15,845 nt of DNA from Lysobacterales bacterium CG02_land_8_20_14_3_00_62_12 (GTDB lineage: Bacteria > Pseudomonadota > Gammaproteobacteria > Xanthomonadales > Ahniellaceae). The first letter of the stretch is position 1; every line of letters starts with the position of its first letter. The stretch lies in contig PEUI01000378.1 of assembly GCA_002785585.1 (NCBI GenBank), positions 1 to 15,845 on the forward strand. Direction: 5' to 3'. The translations under genes were made by a program, and so were the position numbers. Below the pieces are notes generated by a model. That model was given only the letters and a program-made list of their open reading frames with translations, had not been told where the DNA came from and did no database searches. Below, piece by piece: positions 1 through 12,341 of this stretch.

Positions 1-85
1 TCAGCGTCGTCTTGCCGTGATCGACGTGGCCAATCGTGCCGACGTTGACGTGCGGCTTCTTGCGACTGAATTTCTCTTTTGCCAT
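1..85 (-). CDS. tuf: Elongation factor Tu, N-terminal fragment (cut by window edge)
   Basis: EF-Tu carries aminoacyl-tRNA to the ribosomal A site as a GTP complex. Only the first 28 codons are inside the window. The visible protein opens MAKEKFSRKKPHVNVGTIGH and continues into VDHGKTTLT, which contains the GTPase P-loop (GHVDHGKT) found in every EF-Tu. The ATG lies at 83-85, with a GAGGG ribosome-binding site 8 nt upstream in the 34-nt gap after fusA. It is the last visible gene of the rpsL-rpsG-fusA-tuf operon. A second tuf copy ends at the other edge of the window. The identity is certain; nothing can be said of the rest of the gene. Confidence 0.97.
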   Translation of the reverse strand, partial: MAKEKFSRKKPHVNVGTIGHVDHGKTTL

Positions 86-119
86 GACTGCAACCCTCGG
101 GTAGATGCGTTGATAAGTT

Positions 120-2213
120 TTAGGACGATTTTTTGATAACCGCGTCGGCGATATGCGTCGGCGCTTCAGCGTAATGATCGAATTCCATCGTGGAACTGGC
201 ACGCCCCTGCGACATCGAGCGCAGCGAAGTAACGTAGCCAAACATCTCGCCAAGCGGCACCAGCGCGTTGATGATCTTTCCCGAAGGAGAGTCGTCGGTG
301 CCCTGCAAAACGCCGCGGCGCCGACTCAGGTCACCCATCACATCGCCCATGTAATCTTCTGGCGTAACCACTTCGATTTTCATGATCGGCTCGAGCAAGG
401 CCGGATTGGCCTTGGCAAAGCCTTCCTTGAAAGCCATTGAGCCAGCAATCTTGAAGGCCATTTCGTTGGAATCAACGTCGTGGTAGGAACCATCGACCAA
501 GCGCACCTTCACGTCGACCACCGGATAGCCCGCCAGCACACCGTTGCCCACTTGCTCGCGGATACCTTTGTCGACCGCCGGGATGTATTCCTTCGGAATG
601 ACGCCGCCAACCACCGCGTTTTCGAAAACGTAGCCACCACCGCGCTCCATCGGTTCCATCTCGATCCAAACATGGCCGTATTGACCGCGACCGCCAGACT
701 GCCGAACAAACTTGCCCTCGACGCGCACGTGCTTGCGGATGGTTTCGCGATAGGCCACTTGTGGCTTGCCGACATTGGCCTCGACATTGAACTCGCGCTT
801 CATCCGGTCGACCAGGATTTCCAGATGCAGCTCGCCCATGCCAGCAATGATGGTCTGGCCGGATTCTTCATCAGAGCGCACGCGAAACGACGGGTCTTCT
901 TGCGCCAAACGACCCAAGGCAACGCCCATTTTTTCTTGATCGGACTTGGTTTTCGGCTCGATCGCCATCGCGATCACCGGCTCCGGAAAGATCATCCGCT
1001 CCAGGGTGATCACATGATTGACATCACACAGCGTGTCGCCGGTAGTGACGTCTTTCAAACCAACCGCAGCGGCGATGTCGCCGGCATGAACTTCCTTGAT
1101 TTCGGAGCGCTCCGCAGCATGCATTTGCAACAAGCGTCCGATCCGTTCTTTCTTGTCCTTGATCGAATTGAGCACCGAGTCGCCCGAATTGAGCGTGCCC
1201 GAATAAACCCGGAAAAAGGTCAACGAGCCGACGAACGGGTCGGTCATGATCTTGAATGCCAGCGCCGAGAACGGCTCGCTGTCACCGACTTTGCGCACCG
1301 CTTCCTGGTCGCGGTCGTCGGTGCCTTTCACCGGTGGCCGATCCGCCGGCGATGGCAGGAAGCTCACCACCGCGTCCAACATCGCTTGCACGCCCTTGTT
1401 CTTGAAGGCGGTGCCGCAGAACACTGGAATGATCGAGTTGTTAATCGTAGCCAAGCGAATGCCTTGCAGAATTTCCTGCTCAGACAGCTCGCCACTCTCC
1501 AAGTATTTGTTCATCAGTTCTTCGGAAGCCTCGGCCGCCGACTCCACCATGAACTCACGTGCAGTTTTGCACTTGTCCAGCAAGCCGGCCGGAATCTCGC
1601 CGTACTCAAACTTCATGCCCTGGGATTCCATGTCCCAGTGGATCGCCTTCATCTTGATCAGATCGACGACGCCTTCGAAGTTCTCTTCGGCACCCATCGG
1701 CACCTGCATCGGTACCGGGTTGGCACCCAGCCGCGCCTTCAGCTGCACAACGACCTTGTCGAAGTCGGCGCCGGCACGGTCCATCTTGTTGACGAACGCG
1801 AGCCGCGGCACACCATACTTGTTGGCCTGACGCCAGACCGTTTCCGACTGCGGCTGCACGCCACCGACGGCGCACAGCACAAACACGGCGCCATCAAGCA
1901 CGCGCAGCGAACGTTCCACTTCGATGGTGAAATCGACGTGTCCGGGAGTATCGATGATGTTGAAGCGATGCTTTGGCAGCGACAAATCCATGCCGCTCCA
2001 AAAACAGGTAGTTGCCGCCGACGTGATGGTGATACCACGTTCCTGCTCTTGTTCCATCCAGTCCATCGTCGCCGCGCCATCATGCACTTCGCCAATCTTG
2101 TGATTGACCCCGGTGTAATAAAGGATGCGCTCGGTGGTGGTGGTCTTGCCTGCATCGATGTGCGCCATGATGCCAAAGTTGCGATAGCGCTCGATCGGTG
2201 TGGTACGTGCCAT
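120..2213 (-). CDS. fusA: Elongation factor G
   Basis: EF-G is the cytoplasmic GTPase that drives translocation of tRNA and mRNA on the ribosome and, with ribosome recycling factor, splits the ribosome after termination. The protein has 697 residues, close to the 704 of E. coli. The GTPase motifs are intact: AHIDAGKT at residues 17-24, the switch I region RGITI at 59-63, DTPGH at 88-92 and NKMD at 142-145. Domains II to V follow, including the domain IV region (GRGQYGHV and after) and an ordinary domain V end. The ATG at 2211-2213 follows an AAGGA ribosome-binding site and gives the standard MARTTPIERYRN start. It sits 22 nt after rpsG and 34 nt before tuf, inside the str operon. This is the canonical FusA type, not a second paralogue such as FusB or TetM. 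No odd features were seen. Confidence 0.98.
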   Translation of the reverse strand: MARTTPIERYRNFGIMAHIDAGKTTTTERILYYTGVNHKIGEVHDGAATMDWMEQEQERGITITSAATTCFWSGMDLSLPKHRFNIIDTPGHVDFTIEVERSLRVLDGAVFVLCAVGGVQPQSETVWRQANKYGVPRLAFVNKMDRAGADFDKVVVQLKARLGANPVPMQVPMGAEENFEGVVDLIKMKAIHWDMESQGMKFEYGEIPAGLLDKCKTAREFMVESAAEASEELMNKYLESGELSEQEILQGIRLATINNSIIPVFCGTAFKNKGVQAMLDAVVSFLPSPADRPPVKGTDDRDQEAVRKVGDSEPFSALAFKIMTDPFVGSLTFFRVYSGTLNSGDSVLNSIKDKKERIGRLLQMHAAERSEIKEVHAGDIAAAVGLKDVTTGDTLCDVNHVITLERMIFPEPVIAMAIEPKTKSDQEKMGVALGRLAQEDPSFRVRSDEESGQTIIAGMGELHLEILVDRMKREFNVEANVGKPQVAYRETIRKHVRVEGKFVRQSGGRGQYGHVWIEMEPMERGGGYVFENAVVGGVIPKEYIPAVDKGIREQVGNGVLAGYPVVDVKVRLVDGSYHDVDSNEMAFKIAGSMAFKEGFAKANPALLEPIMKIEVVTPEDYMGDVMGDLSRRRGVLQGTDDSPSGKIINALVPLGEMFGYVTSLRSMSQGRASSTMEFDHYAEAPTHIADAVIKKSS

Positions 2214-2235
2214 GATCTTGTCCTTAACTCTTCAC

Positions 2236-2703
2236 TTACCAGCGGTAATGCGCGAACGCCTTGTTCGCTTCCGCCATACGATGGGTTTCTTCGCGTTTCT
2301 TGACAGCGCCACCGCGGCTTTCCGAAGCGTCGAGCAACTCGCCAGCCAGCTTGCGTGGCATCGAGGTTTCGCCGCGCTTGCGCGCCGCGTCGATGGTCCA
2401 ACGCATCGCCAGCGCCAACCGCCGCGCCGGCCGAACTTCCACTGGTACCTGGTAGGTCGCGCCGCCAACGCGGCGCGACTTGACCTCAACCGCTGGCGCA
2501 ACATTGTTCAGCGCTTTTTCGACCAGAGCCAAAGGCTCGGCACTCTTCTCGCCGATGGTTTGCAGGGCACCATAAACGATGCCTTCAGCGACCGATTTCT
2601 TACCACTCTTCATCACCATATTGATGAATCGAGCGATCATCTCGCTGCCATGCTTCGGGTCAGCCAGGACAGTACGTTGCGGAGTAGAACCTTTACGCGA
2701 CAT
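2236..2703 (-). CDS. rpsG: 30S ribosomal protein S7
   Basis: S7 nucleates assembly of the 30S head by binding the 3' major domain of 16S rRNA, and it lines the E site. The protein is 155 residues, the usual short form. It has the conserved blocks VEVKSRRVGG, YQVPVEVRP and ALAMRW in the middle, and the C-terminal HRMAEANKAFAHYRW. The second residue is Ser (MSRKGST), where many family members have MPRR. The ATG at 2701-2703 is preceded by a modest AAGG ribosome-binding site in the 24-nt gap after rpsL. In E. coli, S7 represses its own operon by binding between rpsL and rpsG. The gap here is much shorter than in E. coli and I see no obvious S7 target in it. Confidence 0.98.
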   Translation of the reverse strand: MSRKGSTPQRTVLADPKHGSEMIARFINMVMKSGKKSVAEGIVYGALQTIGEKSAEPLALVEKALNNVAPAVEVKSRRVGGATYQVPVEVRPARRLALAMRWTIDAARKRGETSMPRKLAGELLDASESRGGAVKKREETHRMAEANKAFAHYRW

Positions 2704-2727
2704 ATCGAATCAACCTTGTCTATCTGA

Positions 2728-3102
2728 TCAGGACTTCGGACGCTTGGCGCCGTACTTGGAGCGCGATTGGCGGCGCTTGGTGACACCAGCGGCATCGAGA
2801 CTGCCGCGCACCGTGTGGTAACGCACGCCTGGCAAATCCTTGACACGGCCACCACGGATAAGCACCACCGAGTGTTCCTGCAGGTTGTGGCCTTCGCCAC
2901 CGATGTAAGAAATCACTTCGAAGCCGTTGGTCAAGCGCACCTTGGCAACCTTGCGCAGCGCCGAGTTCGGCTTCTTCGGCGTAGTAGTGTAAACACGGGT
3001 ACAAACACCGCGCCGCTGCGGGCAACCGGCCAGCGCCGGTGAAGGGCTCTTGTAGGTTTTGGGTTCGCGCGCTTCGCGCACCAGCTGATTGATGGTAGAC
3101 AT
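2728..3102 (-). CDS. rpsL: 30S ribosomal protein S12
   Basis: S12 sits at the decoding centre of the small subunit and affects accuracy and streptomycin binding. The protein is 124 residues, as in E. coli. The core is strongly conserved: RGVCTRVYTTTPKKPNSALR around residues 31-50 and the block GGRVKDLPGVRYHTVRG from residue 84. Lys43 and Lys88, whose substitutions give streptomycin resistance in other bacteria, are both wild type. Asp89, the residue methylthiolated by RimO, is present. The N-terminus (residues 8-26) is unusual: it reads VREAREPK where most bacteria have VRKPR or VRKGR. The ATG at 3100-3102 has AGGA 9 nt upstream. It is the first gene of the str operon and has its own promoter 60-90 nt upstream. 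Confidence 0.98.
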   Translation of the reverse strand: MSTINQLVREAREPKTYKSPSPALAGCPQRRGVCTRVYTTTPKKPNSALRKVAKVRLTNGFEVISYIGGEGHNLQEHSVVLIRGGRVKDLPGVRYHTVRGSLDAAGVTKRRQSRSKYGAKRPKS

Positions 3103-3126
3103 TCTTAGGGGTCCTGGGAAACGAAA

Positions 3127-3153
3127 GACAGGCCGACGAAAAGTCGGCCTGTC
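3127..3153 (-). terminator. Perfect 11-bp hairpin at the 5' end of the str operon mRNA; possible rpoC terminator or attenuator
   Basis: The arms at 3127-3137 and 3143-3153 are exact inverted repeats (GACAGGCCGAC in RNA sense) around a 5-nt loop. On the transcribed strand the stem is followed by TTTCGTTTCCC, a broken U-tract, so it could act as a modest intrinsic terminator for transcripts leaving rpoC. It lies downstream of the likely rpsL promoter, only a few nucleotides after the predicted start site and 24 nt before the rpsL ATG. So it would also be the first structure in the str mRNA. Its role could be termination of rpoBC readthrough, attenuation of the str operon, or protection of the 5' end. 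The hairpin is seen directly; the function is inferred. Confidence 0.6.
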
Positions 3154-3162
3154 AGCTGCGAG

Positions 3163-3192
3163 ACTTTAACAGGTGAAGAGATGGACTGTCAA
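3163..3192 (-). promoter_or_regulatory. Sigma70-type promoter of the rpsL-rpsG-fusA-tuf operon
   Basis: On the minus strand a perfect TTGACA (-35, 3187-3192) is separated by 18 nt from TAAAGT (-10, 3163-3168; 4 of 6 consensus). Reading the -10 as TTAAAG would give a 17-nt spacer. The predicted start falls near 3154-3157. The sequence after the -10 is GC-rich (CTCGCAGC), the discriminator type linked to stringent (ppGpp) repression of ribosomal promoters in E. coli. The position, just upstream of rpsL in the only sizeable gap after rpoC, supports the call. Confidence 0.65.
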
Positions 3193-3268
3193 CACACAGT
3201 CAGGCATCCGTTGCCACGAACACGAAGTACTTCCTGTGCTTCATTTCGCTGTGGATTCAACAAATCAG

Positions 3269-6200
3269 TTAGGCGTCGTCTGAGCTACTGTCCTCGGCGA
3301 GGGGTTCGGCAAACGTCACTGCTGACGGGTTGCCAATGGATTCAAGATCGATCTCGGCAAGGCCTGCTTTCGCTGCACGACGCTTGTCGTGATAGGCGAG
3401 ACCAGTACCAGCCGGAATCAAGCGGCCGACTATAACGTTTTCCTTCAAACCGCGCAAGGTGTCACGCGCGCCGCGCACCGCAGCTTCGGTCAACACACGG
3501 GTCGTTTCCTGGAACGAAGCCGCCGAAATAAACGACTCGGTCGCCAGCGACGCCTTGGTGATTCCCAGCAACACCGGGTGCGAGACCGCGGTGCGCTCAT
3601 CCCGACTGCGCGCGCGCACGTTTTCTTCCAGCATCCGCATGCGCTCGGTCTGTTCACCACGCATGAAGCGGGTGTCACCACCATCGACAATCTCGACTTT
3701 ACGCAACATCTGACGAATGATGGTTTCGATGTGCTTGTCGTTGATCTTCACGCCTTGCAATCGATAGACATCCTGGATTTCCTTCACCAGGTAGGCCGCC
3801 AACGGCTCCACGCCGAGCAGGCGCAGAATGTCGTGGGCATTGGGCTCGCCATCGACGACCGTCTCACCCTTGGCCACATGCTCACCCTCAAATACGATCA
3901 CCTGACGCCACTTGGGAATCAGTTCTTCGTGGGCATTGCCATCGCGATCAGTGATGACCAGGCGCTGCTTGCCCTTGGTGTCTTTGCCGAAGCTGACGAT
4001 ACCGGTGATCTCGGCCAGTACCGCCGTTTCCTTCGGTTTACGCGCTTCGAACAGGTCGGCGACCCGGGGCAGACCACCGGTGATATCTCGGGTCTTGGAG
4101 GTCTCTTGCGGAATACGTGCGACCACGTCACCGACACCTACGCTGGCGCCCGCCTGCAAGGAAATGATTGCCCCCGGCGGCAGAAAATACTGGGCCGGAA
4201 TGTCGGTACCAGGCAACTTCAATTCTTTGCCTTTCTTGTCTTCGATACGCACCATCGGTCGCAGATCTTTGGCCGCCGAACCGCGCCGCTTGGGATCGGT
4301 TACTACCGCCGATTGCAGCCCAGTGAGGTCGTCGATTTGCTCCTGCACGGTGATGCCGTCAACGAAGTCCGAGAACCGGATCACACCAGCCACTTCCGAG
4401 ACAATCGGATGCGTATGCGGGTCCCAATTGGCCACGACCTGGCCCGCTTTCAGCGCCGCACCGTCGCGCAATTGGATGCTGGAACCGTAGGGCACGCGGT
4501 AGCGTTCACGCTCGCGGCCGTGCACGTCCATGATCGACAATTCACCGGATCGAGAAACCGCAACCAGGTGTCCAGCGGCATGTTCCACCGTTTTGATGTT
4601 GTTGAACTTGATCGAGCCGGTGGTCCGCACGCGCACATTGTCCACGGCTGCCGCGCGGGAGGCCGCGCCACCAATGTGGAAGGTACGCATGGTCAGCTGG
4701 GTACCGGGCTCGCCAATCGATTGCGCCGCGATCACACCGACCGCTTCGCCAATGTTCACCAGGTGGCCGCGAGCCAGGTCACGGCCATAGCAGTATCGGC
4801 AAATGCCGAAGCGGGCCTCGCAGGTTATGGCCGAGCGCACCAGCATGGATTGCACGCCAGCGGTCTCGAGTTTCTCGACCAAGCGCTCATCGAGCAGAGT
4901 ATTGCGCTCGACCAAAGGTTTGTCTTCCGCGCCGGGCAGGTAGACGTCTTCCGCCACCACGCGGCCGAGGACACGGTCACGCAACGGCTCGACCACATCG
5001 CCGCCTTCGACCAACGCCGTCATGGTGATGCCATTGAGGGTGCCGCAGTCCAATGAAGTCACCACCACGTCTTGGGCAACGTCCACCAAACGGCGCGTCA
5101 GATAGCCCGAGTTGGCGGTTTTCAAGGCGGTATCGGCCAAGCCTTTGCGCGCGCCATGGGTGGAGATGAAGTACTGCAGCACGTCCAGGCCTTCACGGAA
5201 ATTGGCCTTGATCGGTGTTTCGATGATCGAACCATCCGGCCTCGCCATCAACCCGCGCATACCGGCAAGCTGACGGATCTGGGCAGCCGAACCGCGGGCA
5301 CCCGAGTCGGCCATGATAAATACCGAGTTCATCGATTTTTGTTCAACCAGCTTGCCCTCGGCATTCAGTACGCGGTCGGTGCCGATGCCCTTCATCATCG
5401 CCTGGGCCACTTGCTCGTTGGTGCGCGACCAGATATCCACCACCTTGTTGTAGCGCTCGCCCGAGGTGACCAGGCCGGACGCAAACTGTTCCTGGATCTC
5501 GATGACTTCCTTTTCGGCAACTTCAAGAATCGCCTTCTTTTCGGTTGGGATGGTCAGGTCATCGATGCCAATGGAGACACCGGCGCGGGTCGCATAGGCA
5601 AACCCGGTGTACATCAGCTGATCGGCAAAGACGACGGTGTCTTTGAGGCCGAGCAGGCGATAAGAGGTATTGATCAAATTGGAAATGGCTTTTTTGGTCA
5701 AATCCCGATTGACCAACGCGAACGGCAGACCTTGGGGAATGATCTCGACCAACAGCGCGCGGCCAATGGTCGTGTCCACGATCGCGGTGACTTCGCTGCG
5801 GCTGCCATCTTCCGCGATCACCGTTTGCTTGAGCCGCACCTTGACCTTGGCGTGCAACGCCACGGCGCGATTCTGATAGGCACGGTAAACCTCAGAGACG
5901 TTGGCGAACACCATGCCTTCGCCCTTGACGTTGATCAGCTCGCGGGTCATGTAATACAGGCCCAGCACCACGTCCTGGGTCGGCACGATGATCGGCTCGC
6001 CATTGGCCGGTGACAGGATATTGTTGGAGCTCATCATCAAAGCGCGCGCTTCCAACTGCGCTTCGATCGACAGCGGCACATGGACAGCCATCTGATCGCC
6101 ATCGAAGTCGGCGTTGAAGGCGGTACACACCAGCGGATGCAGCTGGATCGCTTTACCCTCGATCAGCACCGGCTCGAACGCCTGGATGCCCAGGCGATGC

Positions 6201-7486
6201 AGGGTCGGCGCACGATTGAGCATTACCGGGTGTTCGCGAATGACTTCTTCCAGGATATCCCAGACTTCTGCTGACTCACGTTCGACCAGCTTCTTTGCGG
6301 CTTTGATCGTGGTCGCCAAACCACGGCGTTGCAGCTTGGAAAAAATGAACGGTTTGAACAGCTCCAACGCCATCTTTTTGGGCAAACCACACTCGTGCAA
6401 CTTGAGCGTCGGGCCAACCACAATGACCGAACGGCCCGAGTAGTCAACCCGCTTGCCGAGCAGATTCTGCCGGAACCGGCCTTGCTTGCCCTTGATCATG
6501 TCCGCCAACGATTTCAACGGACGCTTGTTGGTGCCGGTGATCGCGCGACCACGGCGGCCATTGTCCATCAAGGCATCGACCGATTCCTGCAACATGCGCT
6601 TTTCGTTGCGCACGATGATGTCGGGCGCATTCAATTCGAGCAGGCGACGCAGACGGTTGTTGCGATTGATGACGCGGCGATACAGGTCGTTCAAGTCGGA
6701 GGTGGCAAAACGGCCGCCTTCCAATGGCACCAGTGGGCGCAAATCTGGGGGCAGCACCGGCAACACCGTCAACACCATCCATTCCGGTCGATTGCCGGAA
6801 TCGATAAAGCTCTCCATCAACTTGATGCGTTTGGAATAGCGCTTGAGTTTGGTTTCCGAGCTGGTCTGCAACATTTCCTCGCGCAGTCGCACCAATTCGG
6901 CATTCAGGTCGACGGTCTTGAGCAGTTCGTAAACCGCTTCCGCACCCATGCGTGCGTCGAACTCGTCGCCGTGCTCCTCGACAGCATTCAGGTATTGCTC
7001 TTCTGACAGCAATTGGCCACGTTCCAGCGGCGTCAGGCCCGGATCGATGGTGACAAACGCTTCGAAATAAAGAATGCGTTCGATATCGCGCAAGGTCATA
7101 TCCAGCATCAAGCCGATGCGCGAAGGCAGCGACTTCAAAAACCAGATATGCGCGGTCGGCGACGCCAGATCGATGTGCCCCATGCGCTCGCGGCGAACCT
7201 TGGCCAAAGTGACTTCGGTGCCGCACTTCTCGCAGACCACGCCACGATGTTTCATGCGCTTGTACTTGCCGCACAGGCATTCGTAGTCTTTGATCGGCCC
7301 GAAGATCGCCGCGCAGAACAGGCCATCACGTTCCGGCTTGAAGGTCCGGTAGTTGATGGTTTCTGGTTTCTTCACCTCGCCAAACGACCAGCTCCGGATC
7401 AAGTCCGGAGACGCCAGCCCGATACGGATCGAGTCAAAGTCCAGCGATTGGCGTTGCTGATTGAACAGATTGAGTAGATCTTTCAT
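3269..7486 (-). CDS. rpoC: DNA-directed RNA polymerase subunit beta'
   Basis: RpoC is the beta' subunit of the transcription core enzyme and holds the catalytic magnesium. The protein is 1405 residues, against 1407 in E. coli, and much of its numbering matches. The active-site motif NADFDGDQ starts at residue 458, with Asp460, Asp462 and Asp464 intact. The N-terminal zinc finger uses Cys70, Cys72, Cys85 and Cys88. The second zinc site uses Cys814, Cys889, Cys896 and Cys899. No inteins, breaks or frameshifts were seen. The ATG at 7484-7486 follows AGGAG by 9 nt in the 20-nt gap after rpoB, giving the standard MKDLLNLF start. It is co-transcribed with rpoB and followed by the str promoter region. 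Confidence 0.99.
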   Translation of the reverse strand: MKDLLNLFNQQRQSLDFDSIRIGLASPDLIRSWSFGEVKKPETINYRTFKPERDGLFCAAIFGPIKDYECLCGKYKRMKHRGVVCEKCGTEVTLAKVRRERMGHIDLASPTAHIWFLKSLPSRIGLMLDMTLRDIERILYFEAFVTIDPGLTPLERGQLLSEEQYLNAVEEHGDEFDARMGAEAVYELLKTVDLNAELVRLREEMLQTSSETKLKRYSKRIKLMESFIDSGNRPEWMVLTVLPVLPPDLRPLVPLEGGRFATSDLNDLYRRVINRNNRLRRLLELNAPDIIVRNEKRMLQESVDALMDNGRRGRAITGTNKRPLKSLADMIKGKQGRFRQNLLGKRVDYSGRSVIVVGPTLKLHECGLPKKMALELFKPFIFSKLQRRGLATTIKAAKKLVERESAEVWDILEEVIREHPVMLNRAPTLHRLGIQAFEPVLIEGKAIQLHPLVCTAFNADFDGDQMAVHVPLSIEAQLEARALMMSSNNILSPANGEPIIVPTQDVVLGLYYMTRELINVKGEGMVFANVSEVYRAYQNRAVALHAKVKVRLKQTVIAEDGSRSEVTAIVDTTIGRALLVEIIPQGLPFALVNRDLTKKAISNLINTSYRLLGLKDTVVFADQLMYTGFAYATRAGVSIGIDDLTIPTEKKAILEVAEKEVIEIQEQFASGLVTSGERYNKVVDIWSRTNEQVAQAMMKGIGTDRVLNAEGKLVEQKSMNSVFIMADSGARGSAAQIRQLAGMRGLMARPDGSIIETPIKANFREGLDVLQYFISTHGARKGLADTALKTANSGYLTRRLVDVAQDVVVTSLDCGTLNGITMTALVEGGDVVEPLRDRVLGRVVAEDVYLPGAEDKPLVERNTLLDERLVEKLETAGVQSMLVRSAITCEARFGICRYCYGRDLARGHLVNIGEAVGVIAAQSIGEPGTQLTMRTFHIGGAASRAAAVDNVRVRTTGSIKFNNIKTVEHAAGHLVAVSRSGELSIMDVHGRERERYRVPYGSSIQLRDGAALKAGQVVANWDPHTHPIVSEVAGVIRFSDFVDGITVQEQIDDLTGLQSAVVTDPKRRGSAAKDLRPMVRIEDKKGKELKLPGTDIPAQYFLPPGAIISLQAGASVGVGDVVARIPQETSKTRDITGGLPRVADLFEARKPKETAVLAEITGIVSFGKDTKGKQRLVITDRDGNAHEELIPKWRQVIVFEGEHVAKGETVVDGEPNAHDILRLLGVEPLAAYLVKEIQDVYRLQGVKINDKHIETIIRQMLRKVEIVDGGDTRFMRGEQTERMRMLEENVRARSRDERTAVSHPVLLGITKASLATESFISAASFQETTRVLTEAAVRGARDTLRGLKENVIVGRLIPAGTGLAYHDKRRAAKAGLAEIDLESIGNPSAVTFAEPLAEDSSSDDA

Positions 7487-7506
7487 GATTTAAGACTCCT
7501 AAAAGC

Positions 7507-11664
<4,158 letters not shown>

Positions 11665-11700
11665 GGTCGCGCTACCACCCTTGGTTGTTGGGGACTTTAA

Positions 11701-11716
11701 TCGGGCGGATGCCCGA
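11701..11716 (-). promoter_or_regulatory. Small hairpin in the rpoB leader
   Basis: The 6-bp inverted repeat TCGGGC / GCCCGA around a 4-nt loop ends 36 nt before the rpoB ATG. It is too small and lacks the U-run of a terminator. It may shape the rpoB leader or be chance in GC-rich DNA. Confidence 0.3.
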
Positions 11717-11726
11717 CGTTCCCTGG

Positions 11727-11755
11727 TTTAAAGCAAATCGCGAATGCAAAGTCAG
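11727..11755 (-). promoter_or_regulatory. Weak candidate promoter for rpoB
   Basis: On the minus strand CTGACT (11750-11755) and TTTAAA (11727-11732) are 17 nt apart. Each matches four of six consensus bases. A start near 11720 would give a leader of about 55 nt. Such partial matches are common by chance. In related bacteria most rpoBC transcription comes from upstream ribosomal-protein promoters, so this is only a candidate. Confidence 0.2.
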
Positions 11756-11840
11756 CACGGTCAGCGCTCGCTTGCGTGGAATTAAGTCAACCGCACATTC
11801 GCCATCTACATCATTGCCTGACAGATTCCGGAAACACGAT

Positions 11841-11868
11841 AAGGCCGGGGGCTTTCACCCCCAGCCTT
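11841..11868 (-). terminator. rplL-rpoB attenuator hairpin (partial terminator)
   Basis: In RNA sense the stem AAGGCUGGGGG pairs with CCCCCGGCCUU over 11 bp, including one G-U pair, around a 6-nt loop (UGAAAG). It begins 38 nt after the rplL stop codon. The bases after it (ATCGTGTTTCC) form no proper U-run, which suggests partial rather than full termination, or an RNA processing site. E. coli has a partial terminator in the same gap that lets only a fraction of polymerases enter rpoBC, so the polymerase subunits are made at lower levels than L7/L12. The structure is visible; the function rests on the analogy of position. Confidence 0.65.
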
Positions 11869-11906
11869 ACCAAGCCCGGATACCGCTCCGAGCTTCAAGT
11901 CGAGCC

Positions 11907-12281
11907 TTATTTCAACTCGACGGTGGCGCCTGCGGCTTCGAGCTCTTTCTTGAACTTGTCGGCGTCGGCCTTGCTCACGGCATCCTTCACCGTTGCTGGA
12001 GCCGACTCGACCAGGTCTTTGGCTTCTTTCAGGCCGAGACCAGTGATCGCACGCACTGCTTTGATCACTTCGACCTTTTTCTCACCAGTGGCTTTCAGCA
12101 CCACGGTGAACTCGGTCTTTTCTTCAACCGGAGCAGCAGCAGCTGCCGGACCCGCCGCCACGGCAACCGGAGCGGCTGCGGTGACGCCAAACTTCTCTTC
12201 CATCATCTTGACGAGGTCGGTGATGTCGATCAGCGACATCGAAGCAATTCCGTCGAGAATTTCTGCTTTTGAAACGGCCAT
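11907..12281 (-). CDS. rplL: 50S ribosomal protein L7/L12
   Basis: L7/L12 is the multi-copy stalk protein that recruits EF-Tu, EF-G, IF2 and RF3 and stimulates their GTPase activity. The protein is 124 residues, typical of the family. Residues 1-33 form the dimerising N-terminal domain that binds L10. Residues 34-52 are the flexible Ala/Pro/Val-rich hinge. Residues 53-124 form the C-terminal factor-binding domain, with the conserved KVEVIKAVR and GLGLKEAKDLVE helices. The ATG at 12279-12281 has a GAGGT ribosome-binding site close upstream. It lies 60 nt after rplJ. In the ribosome it is needed in several copies per L10, and the attenuator after this gene fits that demand. Confidence 0.98.
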   Translation of the reverse strand: MAVSKAEILDGIASMSLIDITDLVKMMEEKFGVTAAAPVAVAAGPAAAAAPVEEKTEFTVVLKATGEKKVEVIKAVRAITGLGLKEAKDLVESAPATVKDAVSKADADKFKKELEAAGATVELK

Positions 12282-12341
12282 GGTGATTTACCTCTGAATG
12301 TTGACTTTGAACGATTAAGCCGAAAGGGATGTGCTGATGAC

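Noticed and set aside
480..2303. 607-codon plus-strand open frame opposite fusA
   Set aside because: It is a mirror of the fusA coding strand in GC-rich DNA. The translation is rich in His, Arg, Gln and Leu, resembles no family I know, and lies over an intact essential gene.
3389..6013. Plus-strand open frames of 555 and 313 codons opposite rpoC
   Set aside because: Antisense shadow of rpoC, with the low-complexity His/Arg/Asp-rich composition typical of the reverse strand and no separate gene signals.
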